Under the pieces are notes generated by a model. The model was given only the letters and a program-made list of their open reading frames with translations, was not told the origin of the DNA and did no database searches. Shown here piece after piece: positions 61,283 through 64,000 of a stretch of 64,000 bases of DNA. Position numbers and translations under genes: made by a program. Positions within the stretch are counted from its first letter, which is position 1; each line of letters starts with the position of its first letter. The stretch is from assembly GCA_009746045.1 (NCBI GenBank), contig RPFO01002324.1, forward strand, positions 126,001-190,000, in the 5' to 3' direction. The DNA is from Mesostigma viride (taxonomy: Eukaryota > Streptophyta > Mesostigmatophyceae > Mesostigmatales > Mesostigmataceae).

Positions 61283-62025
61283 TGTCAAATATCTAGCGAT
61301 GTTTCTCTACTTTTGTCACGCATTATGGTATCACGCATTATATGCGGGGAAAATTGACGCCGTCAGCTAGGTGTTTATTTACACGACTTGTTGTTGGGTT
61401 TGCATCCCTATGAATTGCACCCACAGGTCGTTGACTAACTTAATATCATATACAATGTTTGAGTGTACTAAAATCCGAATGATGTTGCTCGGAATACAGC
61501 AAGCGTTACCTGTCAGCACCGTTACAGGTGCCGTAATTTACATCGGCTCTCTCCGGATCAGATCAGGTCCGCAGTTTGTGGTGCCGCCCTGGAGGCGATA
61601 GGACTTTGAGCCTATCAGACCACACACACAATGTACCATGATGTGGACAATAGATTACAGGCTGCAAAGTCGTTATTATCTAGTGTTCTTTCCGTGGTTG
61701 TAGAGACGCTAAGCTGCAGTGCCGTCAGATGTAAATCAACGGTGCATAATGCATTAGCCGCCACTACTTTGTGTGCCTAGAGTTGTTTGCTTGCTAGCCG
61801 TGTGTGGCCCCGACCCAGTGTTGGTCGTGTGACCCTGCCCAGTGTTGGCATTGTCATTTGCCCTGGCCCAGTGTTGGCTATGGTAGACTGCGCCCAGTGT
61901 TGGCCGCACCGTGTTTTCCACTCTCAGTAAACGTATTTTAATACAAGAAGTCTTTTCCATACACTTGTGCAATATCTGGGTCATAACAGGCAAAAGATCT
62001 TTCCTCCGAGCCCCGGTTTCTGACA
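61283..62025 (+). repeat. Gag-only element 5' LTR
   Basis: 743 bp. The word CCCAGTGTTGG occurs four times (61815-61905). Confidence 0.92.
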
Positions 62026-62041
62026 TGGTATCGAGTAGCGA

Positions 62042-62443
62042 GTGATGCCTATGAACCCATATTTTCCAATTCCCAACGACCGCAACCTGAGATCTGGAAT
62101 TGAGCTTTTTCAATTTCCCGAAGAATCTTGCCCAGACTACCTCGCAAGAGCAAATCTGCTTTTTGCCCAAGTTGAAGACATCTTCCCGGGCGTGTTTCCT
62201 GAATCTGCCTACTGCCGCTGGCTCCTGCGTGGCATTCGACAAGAATTTTTCAACTGTGTGTGTTTCAGCGAACTTCCAGACTTTTCAATCAGAAATCTAC
62301 AGGATCTGCTCGACAACAACGCAGTATCTCTGGAGAGATTAAATCACACTTTACTTCACATTACAAATCTCCAACGCAATCAAGAACATGTCGGGAGGTG
62401 CGCCAGCTGTGGCACGAGAAGTCAAGGAGAGCAGCGTTCTTAG
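62042..62443 (+). CDS. Upstream ORF of the gag-only element
   Basis: A 133-residue ORF beginning 17 bases after the LTR (MPMNPYFPIPNDRN). It is helical and aromatic (PDYLARANLLFAQVEDIFPG; WLLRGIRQEFFNCVCF) and could be capsid-like, although I recognise no family. Its end overlaps the start of the next frame (62388) by 56 bases. Either it is a separate small ORF or it is the N-terminal half of one gag broken by an indel. Confidence 0.55.
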   Translation: MMPMNPYFPIPNDRNLRSGIELFQFPEESCPDYLARANLLFAQVEDIFPGVFPESAYCRWLLRGIRQEFFNCVCFSELPDFSIRNLQDLLDNNAVSLERLNHTLLHITNLQRNQEHVGRCASCGTRSQGEQRS

Positions 62444-62822
62444 TGCTCTCAAGAATCTCAACTTCGATGGGAGCGACCCCAAGAAATTCACCGGATTCCG
62501 AATCAAGGCGGAAGGGCAATTCGACGCCCTCGGATATTCAGATGTACTAGCTGGAAAGGATCCGATCGTGGTAAAGCAGCAAAAAATTGGTTACGCTGCC
62601 CTGATTGCTGGCCTCGACGGCAACGCGCTACTGCATGCCGCTACGGCCCCCAACAAGTATATGCACGAGGCGTGGACCGTCCTGGTTGACGTCTATGGAC
62701 ATGACGAAACGACATCCACCCATCAGGCCGCGACACTTGAGGAACTGCTGTCAGCTGAGCAGATTCCCATGGATTCTGTTCCTGCAAATCAATCTCACCG
62801 AACGATTGTACCTGCAATATAA
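62388..62822 (+). pseudogene. gag: Copia-type gag, N-terminal part
   Basis: A 144-residue frame from MSGGAPAVAREV. The block LNFDGSDPKKFTGFRIKAEG followed by a helical region with ALIAGLDGNALL and AWTVLVDVYG is typical of copia gag (the start of UBN2/gag-pre-like capsids: F-x-G-x-x-x-x-x-F). The frame is lost at about 62780 and continues in the phase of 62605-63270. Confidence 0.75.
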
Positions 62823-63270
62823 TAAATTAAGCAACAATAAACTCCATGATTCCATCCTGGTGACATCACACCGCCGCAGACTTCCTGCCCAGTATGGCCC
62901 CGTCCTGGCGGCGTACAACCTTCCCCCCGACTTGACGTGGAAAGACTACAAGACCGCCGTCCTGAAAGTGGACGACCATCTGCGTGTGCACCGCGCGGCC
63001 CAAGCTGGCAGCTCAGATTCCAGTGCACCAGTGTATCATACTGCTGCCTGCCCCCACTGTGCGGGTACTATCGACGAATCAGTCTTCCTCACCAAGGGTG
63101 GGAAAGTGCTGACCTGCAAGCACTGCCACCGTACCGGTCACACTGAGGATCGCTGCTGGTCCAAGAAGGCGGAGAACAAGTCCAAGAAACCTGAGGCGCA
63201 CTTCACCATGGACGGCGAGCCACTGGCTGACGACGTGGCAGATGTTCCTGCTGGTTTTTTCATTGAGTAG
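62780..63270 (+). pseudogene. gag: Copia-type gag, C-terminal part with zinc knuckle
   Basis: Continues gag: LQYNKLSNNKLHDSILVTSH, LPPDLTWKDYKTAVLKVDDH, then a CPHC pair and the knuckle CKHCHRTGHTEDRC (CX2CX4HX4C). It ends at a TAG at 63268-63270 with an acidic tail and no pol behind it. Confidence 0.8.
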
Positions 63271-63300
63271 CCGGAATACGTGACATGCAGTATGGGGGTG

Positions 63301-64000
63301 TGTCAAATATCTAGCGATGTTTCTCTACTTTTGTCACGCATTATGTTATCACGCATTATATGCGGGGAAAATTGACGCCGTCAGCTAGGTGTTTATTTAC
63401 ACGACTTGTTGTTGGGTTTGCATCCCTATTAATTGCACCCACAGGTCGTTGACTAGTTTAATATCATATACAATGTTTGAGTGTACTAAAATCCGAATGA
63501 TGTTGCTCGGAATACAGCAAGCGTTACCTGTCAGCACCGTTACAGGTGCCGTAATTTACATCGGCTCTCTCCGGATCAGATCAGGTCCGCAGTTTGTGGT
63601 GCCGCCCTGGAGGCGATAGGACTTTGAGCCTATCAGACCACACACACAATGTACCATGATGTGGACAATAGATTACAGGCTGCAAAGTCGTTATTATCTA
63701 GTGTTCTTTCCGTGGTTGTAGAGACGCTAAGCTGCAGTGCCGTCAGATGTAAATCAACGGTGCATAATGCATTAGCCGCCACTACTTTGTGTGCCTAGAG
63801 TTGTTTGCTTGCCTAGCCGTGTGTGGCCCCGACCCAGTGTTGGTCGTGTGACCCTGCCCAGTGTTGGCATTGTCATTTGCCCTGGCCCAGTGTTGGCTAT
63901 GGTAGACTGCGCCCAGTGTTGGCCGCACCGTGTTTTCCACTCTCAGTAAACGTATTTTAATACAAGAAGTCTTTTCCATACATTTGTGCAATATCTGGGT
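63301..64000 (+). repeat. Gag-only element 3' LTR, partial
   Basis: Matches 61283-61982 with about six differences; the end is outside the window. Confidence 0.92.

Larger units (their letters stand above)
61283..64000 (+). mobile_element. Gag-only LTR retrotransposon (TR-GAG-like), continues past the window
   Basis: LTRs start TGTCAAATA and the left one ends TTTCTGACA. The 5' LTR is 61283-62025; the 3' LTR starts at 63301 and runs off the window. TGGTATCGAGTAGCG follows the left LTR (primer site) and TATGGGGGTG precedes the right one (polypurine tract). The 1275-bp interior encodes only gag-like frames with a zinc knuckle and no protease, RT or integrase, so it depends on another element. 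Confidence 0.88.

Noticed and set aside
1-64000. Host genes between the elements
   Set aside because: The stretches not assigned to elements (7931-8246, 24442-24879, 56482-57204, 58426-59472) have no ORF with a domain I can name; without transcripts or searches I make no gene call.

Overview
The window is eukaryotic DNA built almost entirely of transposable elements; I found no host gene, tRNA or rRNA. It holds LTR retrotransposons of both superfamilies (Ty1/copia and Ty3/gypsy chromoviruses), a Penelope-like element with an N-terminal GIY-YIG endonuclease, an L1-type LINE, and several non-autonomous LTR elements. N-terminal GIY-YIG Penelope elements (the Chlamys/Naiad type) together with chromoviruses and copia elements fit a large-genome green alga or related protist. 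This is inference; the sequence names no species.

Layout. 1-7489: Copia-1 (minus strand, left LTR cut by the window edge), inserted in a non-LTR reverse transcriptase fragment (7490-7930). 8247-8297 and 21426-24441: one Penelope-like ORF split by Gypsy-1 (8298-21425, minus), a 13.1-kb chromovirus with 564-bp LTRs. Gypsy-1 carries an extra first ORF that looks like an RNase H1 hybrid-binding domain, a large extra ORF after the integrase, and a foreign tandem module (14961-17249) between protease and RT. 24880-25617 and 52373-55117: an L1-type LINE (minus) split by Copia-3.

The centre is a four-level nest with target-site duplications (TSDs) at each LTR-element step: LINE > Copia-3 (25618-52372, plus, TSD GTTTT) > Gypsy-2 (28270-45399, plus, TSD CTCAT) > Copia-2 (29576-37225, minus, TSD CTGTG). 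Copia-3 also holds a non-autonomous LTR element (47397-50003, TSD CTCAG). The nesting gives the order of insertion, and the near-identical LTR pairs of the inner elements say they are young.

The right end (53.5-64 kb) holds a solo LTR inside the LINE, a palindromic element with 40-bp tandem repeats, a 51-bp minisatellite, duplicated palindromes around an LTR fragment, a LINE ORF1-like fragment, and a gag-only LTR element (61283 to beyond the window).

The three copies of the copia family share an odd polyprotein order: gag, zinc knuckle, integrase, retropepsin-like domain, RT, RNase H. The protease-like domain lies after the integrase and has Asp-Thr-Gln where Asp-Thr/Ser-Gly is usual. Most reading frames are broken by one-base differences, often in homopolymers, so some breaks may be sequencing error. 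Family calls come from motifs read by eye; no database search was possible.
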